Below, piece by piece: positions 23,163-31,617 of a stretch of 64,000 nucleotides of DNA. The stretch's first letter is position 1. Each line of letters starts with the position of its first letter. This DNA comes from Streptomyces sp. CHD11 (GTDB lineage: Bacteria > Actinomycetota > Actinomycetes > Streptomycetales > Streptomycetaceae), in NCBI RefSeq assembly GCF_018638295.1, contig NZ_JABTTS010000016.1, positions 1-64,000 on the forward strand, in the 5' to 3' direction. The notes beneath the pieces are model-generated. The model had not been told where the DNA came from and made no database searches. It was given only the letters and a program-made list of their open reading frames with translations. Position numbers and translations under genes: made by a program.

Positions 23163-23626
23163 ATCGGAATCAAGGTTTTGGATGGCAGGCGTGGGCAACA
23201 CAGCCACACCACCAGCGGAAGCGTCCAGAGTGGATTCTGAACCCCCGGCTACTTCTCTCGGCGTGGCCGGGAAGACCAAAACAGTAAGGGCGGATCCCCG
23301 GTTGCCGAAATCGCTCTCGCGGAAGCAGGAATTTTCTGTGGAGAAGCGACCGGCTGAGGTGTCGGAATCCGATACATCAGCAGCTCAGAGGCAGCGTCTA
23401 GCAGTCAGCAGCGACACGGTCAGCCTTCCGGACACCGCAGCTGATAGCCGCTCAAATCGCCCACATTTTTGACGCGGAGGGAAGGTAGCACAACCTCCCC
23501 GCTGAAACGGCTCGTGATGTGCCGGAATTCGACGAGACGAACACCACTTCGCCCACGGACGCCTTTTGGAGAGTTTAAGAACTAACTCTTGCCATGACGG
23601 CCGGCTGCAAGTTAAAGCTATCTGTC
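23163..23626. promoter_or_regulatory. Divergent control region of the mobile element
   Basis: About 460 bases between the leftward excisionase gene and the rightward XRE-integrase pair. Overlapping inverted repeats lie next to the XRE start: arms agagtt (23570-23575) and aactct (23584-23589), with inner agtt (23572-23575) and aact (23580-23583). This is AT-rich against a GC-rich background, so it is a good candidate operator/promoter for the XRE gene. A second AT-rich patch at 23452-23473 (ctcaaatcgcccacatttttg) may also belong to a promoter. Confidence 0.5.
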
Positions 23627-23908
23627 ATGCCCAACCGACCTGTCGAAATAGGCCCCGCCGGCCTCCATACCGCCCGCGCCATCGAGCACCTACGCCTCGT
23701 GCGCGAACTGACCCAGCACCAACTCGCCGCCCGCTGCACCGCACTGGGCCGCCCGATGGCCAACACCGCCCTCAGCCGTACCGAGCGCGCCCGTCGCCGC
23801 TGCGACGTAGACGACCTCGTTGCCCTCGCCACAGCGCTCGGCGTTTCACCCGCGGCCCTGCTCCTGCCGCTCCCGTCGGCGTCTGGTGATGACCGGAGGG
23901 GGTGCTAG
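23627..23908 (+). CDS. Small XRE-family regulator upstream of integrase
   Basis: 93 residues from ATG 23627 (an ATG at 23594 would give 104). A single HTH_XRE domain: ARAIEHLRLVRELTQHQLAA, ANTALSRTERARRRCDVDDL, VALATALGVSPAALLLPLP. The TAG stop is followed without a gap by the TTG start of the integrase, so the two are co-translated. It probably controls integration/excision and its own promoter through the inverted repeat just upstream. Confidence 0.8.
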   Translation: MPNRPVEIGPAGLHTARAIEHLRLVRELTQHQLAARCTALGRPMANTALSRTERARRRCDVDDLVALATALGVSPAALLLPLPSASGDDRRGC

Positions 23909-25147
23909 TTGGCGCGGGTCTGGATTGAGGACCGCATAGGCCACGCGGCGTACGTACGGGCCGTGGCGGATGCCAAGAGGGCGGGGCGTACGCCGCCGGG
24001 GCGCTACCGCGTGCGCTGGTACGACCCCGACGGCAAGCCGAAGATGAAGACCTTCACCCGCAAGGTCGACGCCGAGGCCGAGCGGACGAGGATGGAGTCC
24101 CGTCTCAACGACGGCTCCTACCGTGATCCGGCCGCCGCCCGCGTGAAGTTCGCAGAGGTGGCGGAGTCCTGGCTGGCAGCGCAGCTTCATCTCAAGCGCT
24201 CAACCAGGGCTCGCTACCGCGGTGTTCTCGACGTCCACGTGATCCCCAAGTGGGGCACCACCCCGCTGGACCGCATCCACTTCGAGGACATCGCGGAGTG
24301 GCTCGCGGATCTGCTGTCCGGCGAGGCGACCGGCAGTAGGCAGCTCAGTCCCCTGTCGGTCCGCAAGGCGTACGTTGTCCTCAGTCGCGTTCTGGGCTAC
24401 GCGGTCAAGGCTCGTCGTCTGGCGGTCAACCCGGCTGTCGGCGTGCCCCTGCCCAAGGCGATGCCGGCGGACCACGTGTACCTCGACGACATGCAGGTCG
24501 ACGCCCTGGCCAACGCGTCAGGCGCCTACCGGGTGTTCATCTTGCTGCTGGCCTACACCGGCCTGCGCTGGGGCGAGGCGTCCGCGCTGAGGGTGGGTCG
24601 GGTCGACCTGGACGCCTGCCGGGCTCACATCGTGGAGGCGTACGCCGAGGACAACGGCAAGCTCTACCTCGACACCCCTAAGAACCACGAGCGCCGGTCC
24701 GTACCGATCCCGCGGTTCCTTGCCGACGAGCTGAAGCCCCACGTCCAGGGGCGGAGGGATGACGACTTGCTCTTCACCGCCCCGCAGGGTGGGCCGCTGC
24801 GAGCCCGCAACTTCCGCCAGCGATTCTTCGCGCCGGCGGTCACGAAGGCCGGGCTGGGGCAGCTCAAGGTCACCCCGCACAAGCTGAGGCACACGGCAGC
24901 CTCGCTTGCCATCGCCAGCGGCGCGGACGTCAACGTCGTACAGACGATGCTGGGCCACAAGTCCGCGACGCTGACTTTGGATACGTACGGGCACCTCTTC
25001 CCGGACCGCCTGGACGAGGTCTCGAAGAAGATGCACAAGCGCCGCGCCAAGCAGTTGGCCAAGGCGAAGGCCAGGCTGGAGAAGGCGGCGAGGAAGGCTC
25101 GCGAGGCCGCCGAAATGGTGGCGGCCCTGGAGGAAGATTCCGCGTGA
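23909..25147 (+). CDS. int: Tyrosine recombinase / integrase
   Basis: 412 residues from TTG 23909, immediately after the XRE stop. A phage-type integrase with an N-terminal arm-binding and SAM-like core-binding domain (FAEVAESWLAAQLHLKRSTR) and a catalytic domain. Catalytic residues: R in LAYTGLRWGEASALRVG, H..R in VTPHKLRHTAASLAIASG, H in QTMLGHKSATLTLDTYGHLF, and the Y nucleophile in DTYGHLF. The C-terminal tail is Lys/Arg/Ala-rich coiled coil. It is followed by a terminator and then by a small gene and tRNA-Arg, the likely attachment site. Confidence 0.93.
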   Translation: MARVWIEDRIGHAAYVRAVADAKRAGRTPPGRYRVRWYDPDGKPKMKTFTRKVDAEAERTRMESRLNDGSYRDPAAARVKFAEVAESWLAAQLHLKRSTRARYRGVLDVHVIPKWGTTPLDRIHFEDIAEWLADLLSGEATGSRQLSPLSVRKAYVVLSRVLGYAVKARRLAVNPAVGVPLPKAMPADHVYLDDMQVDALANASGAYRVFILLLAYTGLRWGEASALRVGRVDLDACRAHIVEAYAEDNGKLYLDTPKNHERRSVPIPRFLADELKPHVQGRRDDDLLFTAPQGGPLRARNFRQRFFAPAVTKAGLGQLKVTPHKLRHTAASLAIASGADVNVVQTMLGHKSATLTLDTYGHLFPDRLDEVSKKMHKRRAKQLAKAKARLEKAARKAREAAEMVAALEEDSA

Positions 25148-25182
25148 TGTGTGCCTGATCCGTGCCGGGGAGCCGTAGCAGA

Positions 25183-25222
25183 AAGGGCCACCCCGCCGCG
25201 CTGAGCGGTGGGGTGGCCCCTT
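25183..25222 (+). terminator. Strong intrinsic-type hairpin after integrase
   Basis: aagggccaccccgccgc (25183-25199) pairs with gcggtggggtggcccctt (25205-25222) around a ~5-base loop, with one G-U/bulge adjustment. It separates the rightward integrase from the leftward small gene and can act in both directions. Confidence 0.75.
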
Positions 25223-25238
25223 GCGTCTCTGCCTTGTA

Positions 25239-25586
25239 TCAGGTCAGTCGCGGCCGACGGCTTTCCTCCCAGAACCGGTCCATCGCAGCAGCGGCAGCAT
25301 CCCCAGCCAACCGCTCGATCCTCTCGGGCACCTCACGCTCGTCGAGCACGAAGAGCCTGCCGCCGACGAGGTGCGTGGTCGTCTTCCAGTCGAGACGCCG
25401 TCCCGCCTCCCTGGCGGCACGCCGGACGTCCTTGAGTTCGCCCATCTCTGCAAGATCGTCCGCGCCGAGGATCAGCTGTCCGTAGTAGCCCTCGTACTCG
25501 GGCTTCAGAGCGCCCCGCATCAGCGACTCAAGCCGCTCAACCAGCTTCTCGTACCGGCGACGAGCCAGCTCGTCCTTCGCGGGCAT
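25239..25586 (-). CDS. Hypothetical 115-residue protein between integrase and tRNA-Arg
   Basis: No family recognised. The sequence is coherent, soluble and charged: ELARRRYEKLVERLESLMRG, YGQLILGADDLAEMGELKDV, LDWKTTTHLVGGRLFVLDER, EVPERIERLAGDAAAAAMDR. Codon usage is typical of the host. It is convergent with the integrase. It could be a cargo gene of the element or a host gene at the tRNA locus. Confidence 0.65.
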   Translation of the reverse strand: MPAKDELARRRYEKLVERLESLMRGALKPEYEGYYGQLILGADDLAEMGELKDVRRAAREAGRRLDWKTTTHLVGGRLFVLDEREVPERIERLAGDAAAAAMDRFWEESRRPRLT

Positions 25587-25699
25587 TTCGCACAGCTCCC
25601 CACCGCTGCTCGCAGCGGCATGTGTGCCATATGTGTGCTGCGAGTACGAAGGCCCTCCCGCCCGACGGACGGAAGGGCCTCTGACCAGGTGTTTCTCTG

Positions 25700-25772
25700 T
25701 GCCCCCGGCAGGATTCGAACCTGCGACACCCGCTTTAGGAGAGCGGTGCTCTATCCCCTGAGCTACGAAGGC
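25700..25772 (-). tRNA. tRNA-Arg (anticodon CCU)
   Basis: A full cloverleaf on the minus strand, 73 nt: acceptor GCCTTCG/CGGGGGC (with G-U pairs), D arm GCTC/GAGC, anticodon stem CCGCT/AGCGG with loop CTCCTAA (anticodon CCT), T arm GCAGG-TTCGAAT-CCTGC. CCA is not encoded. It reads AGG codons. Its 3' end faces the integrase, so it is the probable attachment site of the island; the 3' half of the gene would be the att core. Confidence 0.95.
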
Positions 25773-25944
25773 GTAGGTGGAGCTTGATCGGGACCGTGGT
25801 GGGTGCCGGGTCCGGTGTCAAGTCCTGAGTGTCCTGGCTGACGGCTGCGGTGTGGGCCGGGTGGAACCCGGGACGTGTGCCGCAGCGCCCGCCGGGGCGC
25901 TCGATCCACAGGGTACCGGATCGGCGTCCCGGTGGGCCGGGTGG

Positions 25945-26760
25945 TCAGGGCTTGCGGGCGACGCCGCCGAACATGGCCACCTCGGCCGGCAGGCCGGTGC
26001 CGTCGTCCGGGCGCCAGCGGTTGCAGGAGACGACGCCGGGCTCGAGGAGCTCCAGGCCGTCGAAGAAGCGGGTGACGGCCTCCGGGGTGCGCTGGGTCAG
26101 TCTCGGCGTGCCGTTCTCGTTCCAGAAGGCCACCGCCGCGTCCACGTCCGGCATGTCGGGGCGGGTGATGGTGTGGGAGAGGACCAGGTGGCTGCCGGAG
26201 GGCAGGGCGTCCATCAGGCGCCGCACGAGGCCGTGCGCCTCCTCGTCGTCCTCGACGAAGATGACGACGCCGAGCAGCATGAGTGCCACGGGCCGGGTGA
26301 AGTCGAGGGTCGCGGAGGCCTGTTCCAGGATGGTGTCGACGTCGCGCAGGTCCTCGTCGAGGTAGGTCGTGCGGCCTTCCGGTGTGCTGGTGAGCAGGGC
26401 CCCGGCGTGGGCCAGCACGATGGGGTCGTTGTCGACGTAGACGATGGCGGATTCGGGGGCGACGCGCTGGGCGACCTCGTGGGTGTTGTCGGCGGTGGGC
26501 AGGCCGGTGCCGATGTCGAGGAACTGCCGTGTCCCGCACTCGCCGGCGAGGTGGCGCACGGCGCGTCCGAGGAACCGGCGGTCCGCGAGGGCGTAGTCGC
26601 CGATGCCGGGGTGGAGCTCGCGGATCCGGTCGCCGGTTGCCCGGTCGACCTCGTAGTTGTCCCGGCCGCCCAGCCAGTGGTTCCAGATGCGGGCCGTGTG
26701 CGGCTGATCGGTCCTGATGCGTCCTCGTGCCTCGATCGATGCCGCGGAAATCTCCGTCAC
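25945..26760 (-). CDS. SAM-dependent methyltransferase (DUF574 family)
   Basis: 271 residues from GTG 26760, with ggagga 5-8 bases upstream. Belongs to the Streptomyces-abundant DUF574 methyltransferase family: ARIWNHWLGGRDNYEVDRAT near the start, the SAM-binding loop FLDIGTGLPTADNTHEVAQ, VYVDNDPIVLAHAGALL and RPVALMLLGVVIFVEDDEEA. Substrates of this family are unknown in general. It opens the core chromosome to the right of the tRNA. Confidence 0.85.
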   Translation of the reverse strand: MTEISAASIEARGRIRTDQPHTARIWNHWLGGRDNYEVDRATGDRIRELHPGIGDYALADRRFLGRAVRHLAGECGTRQFLDIGTGLPTADNTHEVAQRVAPESAIVYVDNDPIVLAHAGALLTSTPEGRTTYLDEDLRDVDTILEQASATLDFTRPVALMLLGVVIFVEDDEEAHGLVRRLMDALPSGSHLVLSHTITRPDMPDVDAAVAFWNENGTPRLTQRTPEAVTRFFDGLELLEPGVVSCNRWRPDDGTGLPAEVAMFGGVARKP

Positions 26761-26850
26761 GGACGTCCTCCGGAGCTGGGCGGGCTGGGGGTCACGCAGC
26801 AACCTACGCCGGGAGTCGTCGGCAGTCATGTCGTTTCGGGGAGGTCGGGT

Positions 26851-28146
26851 TCAGGGGGCGGCCGCGGTGCGTGTCACCCGTACCCGGTAGGTGTCGTTCT
26901 CCGCCTCCACCACCGCCACACGGATGCCTTCGGCGCGGTCGGCGAAGGTCTGGCCGGGCGTAAAGGTGGCGTCCGACAGCTCCGCGTGGACGTTCGGGGC
27001 GCGGGTGCACCCGCCGCTGTCCCGGGTGGAGTCGTGGACGGTGATCGGGCCCATGCCGGTGTCCACGTCCGCGTCGACGCGGTAGACGAGGATGCCGGGG
27101 CGGCAGACCGCCTCGTCGTTGCCGGCGCGGGTGCGCAGTTCGACGGCGTAGCCGGAGTGGGGGCCGAGGGGGATGAAGACGAGTTTCGGGCCGCCCGTGC
27201 GGGCCAGGGGGGTGAGCCGGTACTCCCGTGTGCCCCGGCTCGCCGCGCAGCCGACCTGGGAGGCGTCCAGCCAGCCCAGTTTCCACTTGTGCCAGGCGAG
27301 GAAGTCGTTGTTGGCGCCCCAGTCCTCGCTCATGATGTCCCAGTGGCCCACCGCGCCGCCGCCCTCGGCGGTGTAGAGGTCGGGCAGGCCGAAGACGTGG
27401 CCGTTCTCGTGCGGCAGGACGCGGTAGCCGGTGCGGGCGTAGGAGCCGGAGCCGTCGTCCTGGCGGGAGTAGACGAAGGACGCGTTGGAGACGGGGCCGC
27501 CGTCCGCCTTCGGGGCCTCGCCGTTGCCGGCGAAGGTGACGGACAGGACCGTGTCGAGGGCGGCCGGGCCCGCGTTGGGGGTCACCAGCACGTTGAGCAG
27601 GTCGTACGCCTGGAAGTCCACCTCGGGATCGGCCTCCGCCACGATGTCGCGGACCAGTTCGCGGTAGCCGGGGTCGAAGGGGGCGCCGCGCTCTATGCCG
27701 TACGCGCGGAACGACTTGGGCATCCGCAGCCAGTCGGGGACGGGGAGCTCGGGGCGGTAGTCGAGGCGGCCGTAGGAGCTGGTGGCGAACCATTCCCGGG
27801 TCTGGGGGAAGAACTCCCGGTAGCGGTCGAGGGCGTCCCCCTCGCCGGGCGCGTCGGAGAAGTCGATCATCAGGGTGAGGGCGCGGACGGTGCCCGTGGA
27901 GCGGGCGTAGCCGGGGTCGGTGGGGATGCCCTCGGACATCTGGACCTCCCGGGCGCTGCCGATCAGGCAGGGGCCGTGTGCGGAGGTGCGGGAGAGGGCG
28001 CTCGGGCCGGCGCCGGGGACGGAGGGGCCGGGGGAGAGGTGGCCGCTGCCGGCCGAGGTGCACAGGGCGAGGGTCAGGGCGGACACGGACGCCAGGGCGG
28101 CCAGGCGGCGCGGGGATATCCGGCGTCGGCTCGGCTGCGGCTGCAT
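26851..28146 (-). CDS. Secreted M6-like (immune inhibitor A-type) metalloprotease
   Basis: 431 residues from ATG 28146 with ggagg 6-8 bases upstream. An N-terminal signal peptide is evident: RRRISPRRLAAL then ALASVSALTLALC. The catalytic zinc site is LPHENGHVFGLPDLY (H246, E247, H250, with D downstream), and HWDIMSEDWG follows, all typical of M6 peptidases. The remaining C-terminal part looks like a beta-rich accessory domain. A Cys follows the signal region but the preceding residues (LAL) do not fit a lipobox well. Secreted protein degradation is the likely role. Divergent from the TetR gene. Confidence 0.85.
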   Translation of the reverse strand: MQPQPSRRRISPRRLAALASVSALTLALCTSAGSGHLSPGPSVPGAGPSALSRTSAHGPCLIGSAREVQMSEGIPTDPGYARSTGTVRALTLMIDFSDAPGEGDALDRYREFFPQTREWFATSSYGRLDYRPELPVPDWLRMPKSFRAYGIERGAPFDPGYRELVRDIVAEADPEVDFQAYDLLNVLVTPNAGPAALDTVLSVTFAGNGEAPKADGGPVSNASFVYSRQDDGSGSYARTGYRVLPHENGHVFGLPDLYTAEGGGAVGHWDIMSEDWGANNDFLAWHKWKLGWLDASQVGCAASRGTREYRLTPLARTGGPKLVFIPLGPHSGYAVELRTRAGNDEAVCRPGILVYRVDADVDTGMGPITVHDSTRDSGGCTRAPNVHAELSDATFTPGQTFADRAEGIRVAVVEAENDTYRVRVTRTAAAP

Positions 28147-28314
28147 GCGGGGACCTCCGCTCCACACGGCAGCCGCCCGTCTCCGACTGCACCCTCTTGA
28201 TCACCCTGCGTCGCCGGGTGGTGGGGCGCCCGCTGGGAGGGCCGATCGTGCGGCGCTCCGCGCCAGAAGATGTGGTGTGCGTCACAGGAATTGGTTCCGC
28301 CCGGGGGAAATAAG

Positions 28315-28371
28315 CGGGGATCCCTTCCCCGTTTAGACCTGTGTCCGCGCGAAACGGGGATCCACTCCCCG
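28315..28371. promoter_or_regulatory. Twin operator-like inverted repeats upstream of tetR
   Basis: Two near-identical 17-base sites: cggggatcccttccccg (28315-28331) and cggggatccactccccg (28355-28371). Both have perfect arms CGGGGA/TCCCCG and a 5-base centre, and start 40 bases apart. They lie between the divergent protease and tetR genes, 37 bases before the tetR start, and are probably TetR operators. Confidence 0.65.
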
Positions 28372-28407
28372 GATTCGCCGATACGCAGCCACACCGAGGA
28401 GTGCACC

Positions 28408-29049
28408 GTGCAGACCGCGACCCCCCTTACGCGCAAGGCGTCCCGGCCTCGCGCCGACGCCCTGCGCAACCGGGAGCGGATCGTCGCCGCCGCCCGGGAG
28501 ATGTTCGTCGAGTTCGGGCCGGACGTGCCGCTCGACGAGGTCGCCCGCCGGGCCGGCGTCGGCAATGCCACGGTGTACCGCAACTTCCCCGACCGCGACG
28601 CGCTGGTGCGCGAGGTCGTCTGTTCCGTGATGGACCGTACGGTGCGGGCGGCCGAGCAGGCGCTCAGTGAGAGCGGGGACGCCTTCGAGGCGCTGGAGCG
28701 CTTCGCGCACACGGCCGCAGACGAGCGGATCGGCGCGCTCTGCCCGATGATCTCCAGCACCTTCGACCAACACCACTCCGACCTGGAGGACGCACGCCGG
28801 CGAGCCGAGAGCCTCGTCGCACAGCTGATGGACCGTGCCAAGGCGGCCGGTCAGCTCCGAGCCGACGTGGAGTACGGCGATCTGATGGTGGGCGTCGCCC
28901 AGCTGAGCCGGCCCCCGGCCGGTACCGGCTGCGGGAGCGCCGACCGCTTCGTCCACCGCCATCTGCAGCTGTTCCTGGACGGGATGCGGGCGCCCGCGCC
29001 GAGTGTCCTGCCGGGTGCGGCGGTGACCGTGGAGGATCTGCGCTGCTGA
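28408..29049 (+). CDS. TetR-family regulator, probably of the adjacent MFS exporter
   Basis: 213 residues from GTG 28408, with cgagga 8 bases upstream. N-terminal TetR HTH: RERIVAAAREMFVEFGPDVP, LDEVARRAGVGNATVYRNFP, DRDALVREVV. The C-terminal ligand/dimer domain is poorly conserved, as usual. The MFS gene follows on the same strand after 289 bases. Probably binds the two 17-base palindromes in its own upstream region. Confidence 0.88.
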   Translation: MQTATPLTRKASRPRADALRNRERIVAAAREMFVEFGPDVPLDEVARRAGVGNATVYRNFPDRDALVREVVCSVMDRTVRAAEQALSESGDAFEALERFAHTAADERIGALCPMISSTFDQHHSDLEDARRRAESLVAQLMDRAKAAGQLRADVEYGDLMVGVAQLSRPPAGTGCGSADRFVHRHLQLFLDGMRAPAPSVLPGAAVTVEDLRC

Positions 29050-29338
29050 GCGAGCCCTGACACCACAGACACGCCACGGACTCATCCAGACATCACAGAC
29101 GCCGCATGCCTCACTGTCGCCGCTGACGCCACACATGTCACTGGCGGCGTATGCGCACCGACGCCACAAGCGTCGCCGACTGCGCAGGCCACCGACGTCA
29201 CACACGAGCCGCCCGTCCTGATCGCGGGCGGGCTCCGTCCCGAACGGTCGTCCCAGGGGTGAGTCGTGTCTCCGAAGACACCCGATTTTTCCTTACACAG
29301 TCTCGATTTCCGTCACAAGTACCGAAGTGGGTAACCCC
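29050..29338 (+). promoter_or_regulatory. Upstream region of the MFS exporter gene
   Basis: A run of repeated gacgcc/cacagac words lies at 29060-29200 without coding potential. The inverted repeat gtgtct-ccga-agacac lies at 29266-29281, 57 bases before the MFS start, and is a candidate operator. The TetR CGGGGA-N5-TCCCCG site is not repeated here. Confidence 0.4.
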
Positions 29339-30883
29339 ATGTCCGAAACAGTCCCGACGGCCGGGAAGGCCCTGAGCGGCGCCCCGGACGCCAACCGCTG
29401 GAAAGCGCTCGTCTTCATCGCGCTCGCCCAGCTGATGGTCGTCCTGGACGCGACCATCGTGAACATCGCCCTGCCCTCCGCCCAGCAGGACCTGGGCATC
29501 TCGGACGGCAACCGCCAGTGGGTGGTCACCGCCTACGCCCTCGCCTTCGGCGGTCTGCTGCTGTTCGGCGGCCGGATAGCCGACCTGTGGGGGCGCAAAC
29601 GTGCCTTCGTGCTCGGGCTGGGCGGTTTCGCGCTGGCCTCGGCGCTCGGCGGCGCGGCCACCAACGAGGCCATGATGTTCGGCGCCCGTGCGCTGCAGGG
29701 CGCGTTCGGCGCGCTGCTCGCGCCCGCCGCGCTGTCCCTGCTCGCGGTGATGTTCACCGACGGCAAGGAGCGGGCCAAGGCGTTCGGCATCTACGGCGCG
29801 ATCGCCGGCGGTGGTGGTGCCGTGGGTCTGATCCTCGGTGGTTTCCTCACGGAGTACATGGACTGGCGCTGGACGTTCTTCGTGAACATCCCGTTCGCCC
29901 TCGTCGCCGCGGCCGGCGCGTACTTCGTCATCCGTGAGCCCGCGGGCGGCCGCAACCGTTCGCCGCTCGACATCCCCGGTGTGGTGCTGTCCACCCTGGG
30001 CCTGGTCGCGCTGGTCTACGGCTTCACCCGCGCGGAGTCCGAGGGCTGGAGCGACTCGGTGACGGTCGGCATGTTCGTCGCGTCCGCCGTGCTGCTGGCC
30101 GCCTTCGTGATCGTCGAGGCCCGGGTCAAGGCGCCGCTGCTGCCGCTGCGCGTGATCACCGAGCGCAACCGGGGCGGGGTCTACCTCTCGCTGGGCCTGG
30201 CGATCATCTCGATGTTCGGCCTGTTCCTCTTCCTCACCTACTACCTCCAGGTCGTGCAGGGGTACTCGCCGGTCAAGACCGGGTTCGCCTTCCTGCCGAT
30301 GATCGCGGGCATGATCGTGGGGTCGACGCAGATCGGCACCCGGCTGATGACCCGGGTCGCGCCCCGGCTGCTGATGGGCCCCGGTTTCCTGGTCGCCGCG
30401 CTCGGCATGCTCTTCCTGACCCAGCTGGAGATCGAGACCTCGTACGCGGCCGTGCTGCTGCCGGGCATGCTGCTGCTCGGCCTCGGTATGGGTACGGCGT
30501 TCATGCCGGCCATGTCGCTGGCCACCCTGGGCGTGGAGCCGCGTGACTCGGGTGTCGCCTCCGCGATGGTCAACACCTCGCAGCAGGTGGGCGGCGCGAT
30601 CGGTACGGCCCTGCTGAACACGATCGCCGCCTCGGCCACCACGTCCTACGTCGCCGACCGCATCGGTGATGCCACGAGCCGGTCCGAGCAGCAGCTGATC
30701 CAGCTCCAGGGGCAGGTGGAGGGCTACACCAGCGCGATCTGGGTCGCGGTCGGGATCCTGGTGCTGGCCGCGGCCATCGCCCTGACCCTGATCAACGCGG
30801 GCCGGCCGGGCGGTACGGCGGTCGCCGGATCCGCCGGCGAGGCCGACCGGGACGAGATGCCCGTGCCGGTGGCCATGCACTGA
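29339..30883 (+). CDS. MFS drug exporter, 14-TM DHA2 (EmrB/QacA) type
   Basis: 514 residues from ATG 29339. Motif A-type sequence GGRIADLWGRKRAFVLGL, motif D1 LDATIVNIALPSAQQDLGIS at the N-terminus, and motif C-like GALLAPAALSLLAVMF. Hydrophobicity fits 14 membrane segments. Exports hydrophobic drugs or metabolites with proton exchange. Follows the TetR gene, its likely regulator. A hairpin terminator follows at 30910-30935. Confidence 0.92.
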   Translation: MSETVPTAGKALSGAPDANRWKALVFIALAQLMVVLDATIVNIALPSAQQDLGISDGNRQWVVTAYALAFGGLLLFGGRIADLWGRKRAFVLGLGGFALASALGGAATNEAMMFGARALQGAFGALLAPAALSLLAVMFTDGKERAKAFGIYGAIAGGGGAVGLILGGFLTEYMDWRWTFFVNIPFALVAAAGAYFVIREPAGGRNRSPLDIPGVVLSTLGLVALVYGFTRAESEGWSDSVTVGMFVASAVLLAAFVIVEARVKAPLLPLRVITERNRGGVYLSLGLAIISMFGLFLFLTYYLQVVQGYSPVKTGFAFLPMIAGMIVGSTQIGTRLMTRVAPRLLMGPGFLVAALGMLFLTQLEIETSYAAVLLPGMLLLGLGMGTAFMPAMSLATLGVEPRDSGVASAMVNTSQQVGGAIGTALLNTIAASATTSYVADRIGDATSRSEQQLIQLQGQVEGYTSAIWVAVGILVLAAAIALTLINAGRPGGTAVAGSAGEADRDEMPVPVAMH

Positions 30884-30909
30884 CGGCCTGTCCCACCCGA
30901 ACCACCGTG

Positions 30910-30935
30910 CGGAGGAGGAGGGGACGCCTCCTCCG
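30910..30935. terminator. Hairpin between convergent MFS and marR genes
   Basis: cggaggagg (30910-30918) pairs perfectly with cctcctccg (30927-30935) across an 8-base loop, between two convergent genes. Confidence 0.65.
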
Positions 30936-30968
30936 TACGGCTCCCGGGACCTGCCCCGGCTCCGCTCG

Positions 30969-31484
30969 TCAGCGGAGCCAGGGCAGGTCCGCACCCGCTT
31001 CGCTCGGCTGAAGTCCCTCGGCGACGATCCGCATGATCTCGCCGAGGGACTTCTGCTGTTCCGGGGTGAGCCGGTCGAACACGGCCTGGCGTACGGCCTC
31101 CACATGACCGGGCGCGTGCCGGCCGAGCACCTCGAGGCCCTCGTCGGTCAGTACGGCGAACTGGCCCCGCTTGTCGGAGGGGCAGTCCTCACGGCGTACC
31201 CAGCCGCTCTTCTCCAGCCGGGCGACGGCGTGCGAGAGACGGGAGCGGGTGATCTTCGCGGACATCGCGAGTTCGGTCATCCGCAGGCGGCGCTGCGGGG
31301 CCTCGGCGAGCTTGACCAGCAGCCCGTAGTACACGTGCGGCATTCCCGCGTCACGCTGGAGCTGACGGTCGAGGTGGTCTTCCAGGAGGGTGGTGGCGTC
31401 GATGTACGCGCGCCAGACGCGCTGTTCCTCGTCGGTGAGCCAGCGCGGTTTCCCGGCGCCGGGGGATGTGGGTGCCGTCGTCAT
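30969..31484 (-). CDS. MarR-family transcriptional regulator
   Basis: 171 residues from ATG 31484; a GTG at 31493 is better spaced from aggagg and could add three residues. Winged-helix MarR fold: HVYYGLLVKLAEAPQRRLRM, TELAMSAKITRSRLSHAVAR, LEKSGWVRREDCPSDKRGQF. The C-terminus holds the dimer helices. Divergent from a LigB-type dioxygenase, probably its target. An AT-rich palindrome lies between them. Confidence 0.9.
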   Translation of the reverse strand: MTTAPTSPGAGKPRWLTDEEQRVWRAYIDATTLLEDHLDRQLQRDAGMPHVYYGLLVKLAEAPQRRLRMTELAMSAKITRSRLSHAVARLEKSGWVRREDCPSDKRGQFAVLTDEGLEVLGRHAPGHVEAVRQAVFDRLTPEQQKSLGEIMRIVAEGLQPSEAGADLPWLR

Positions 31485-31550
31485 GTATTCCACTGTACGA
31501 CGAACCTCCTTGAATGTTAAACAAAAATCGCGTACGGTGAGTGGTGGAAG

Positions 31551-31562
31551 TTGAGAGTTCAA
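31551..31562. promoter_or_regulatory. MarR operator candidate
   Basis: ttgagagttcaa (arms TTGA/TCAA) lies between marR and the dioxygenase gene; a related ttgaatgttaaa lies at 31510-31521. Both are AT-rich sites in the divergent promoter region and match the TTGA-N-TCAA type of MarR sites. Confidence 0.5.
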
Positions 31563-31617
31563 ATAACTCGTCCGCTTCCACCGATCTCAGGGAAGCCCGC
31601 CGAAGGGAGTCGCCGTC

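Noticed and set aside
26851..28146. Lipoprotein anchoring of the M6 protease
   Set aside because: The Cys after the signal-like region is preceded by LAL, which does not fit a lipobox.
25777..28200. An 807-codon open frame on the plus strand
   Set aside because: It is antisense to the DUF574 methyltransferase and M6 protease genes, which have clear motifs; the translation is Gly/Val/Arg low-complexity without a family. It arises from high GC.
30910..30935. Riboswitch in the MFS/marR gap
   Set aside because: Simple short stem between convergent genes; a terminator explains it.
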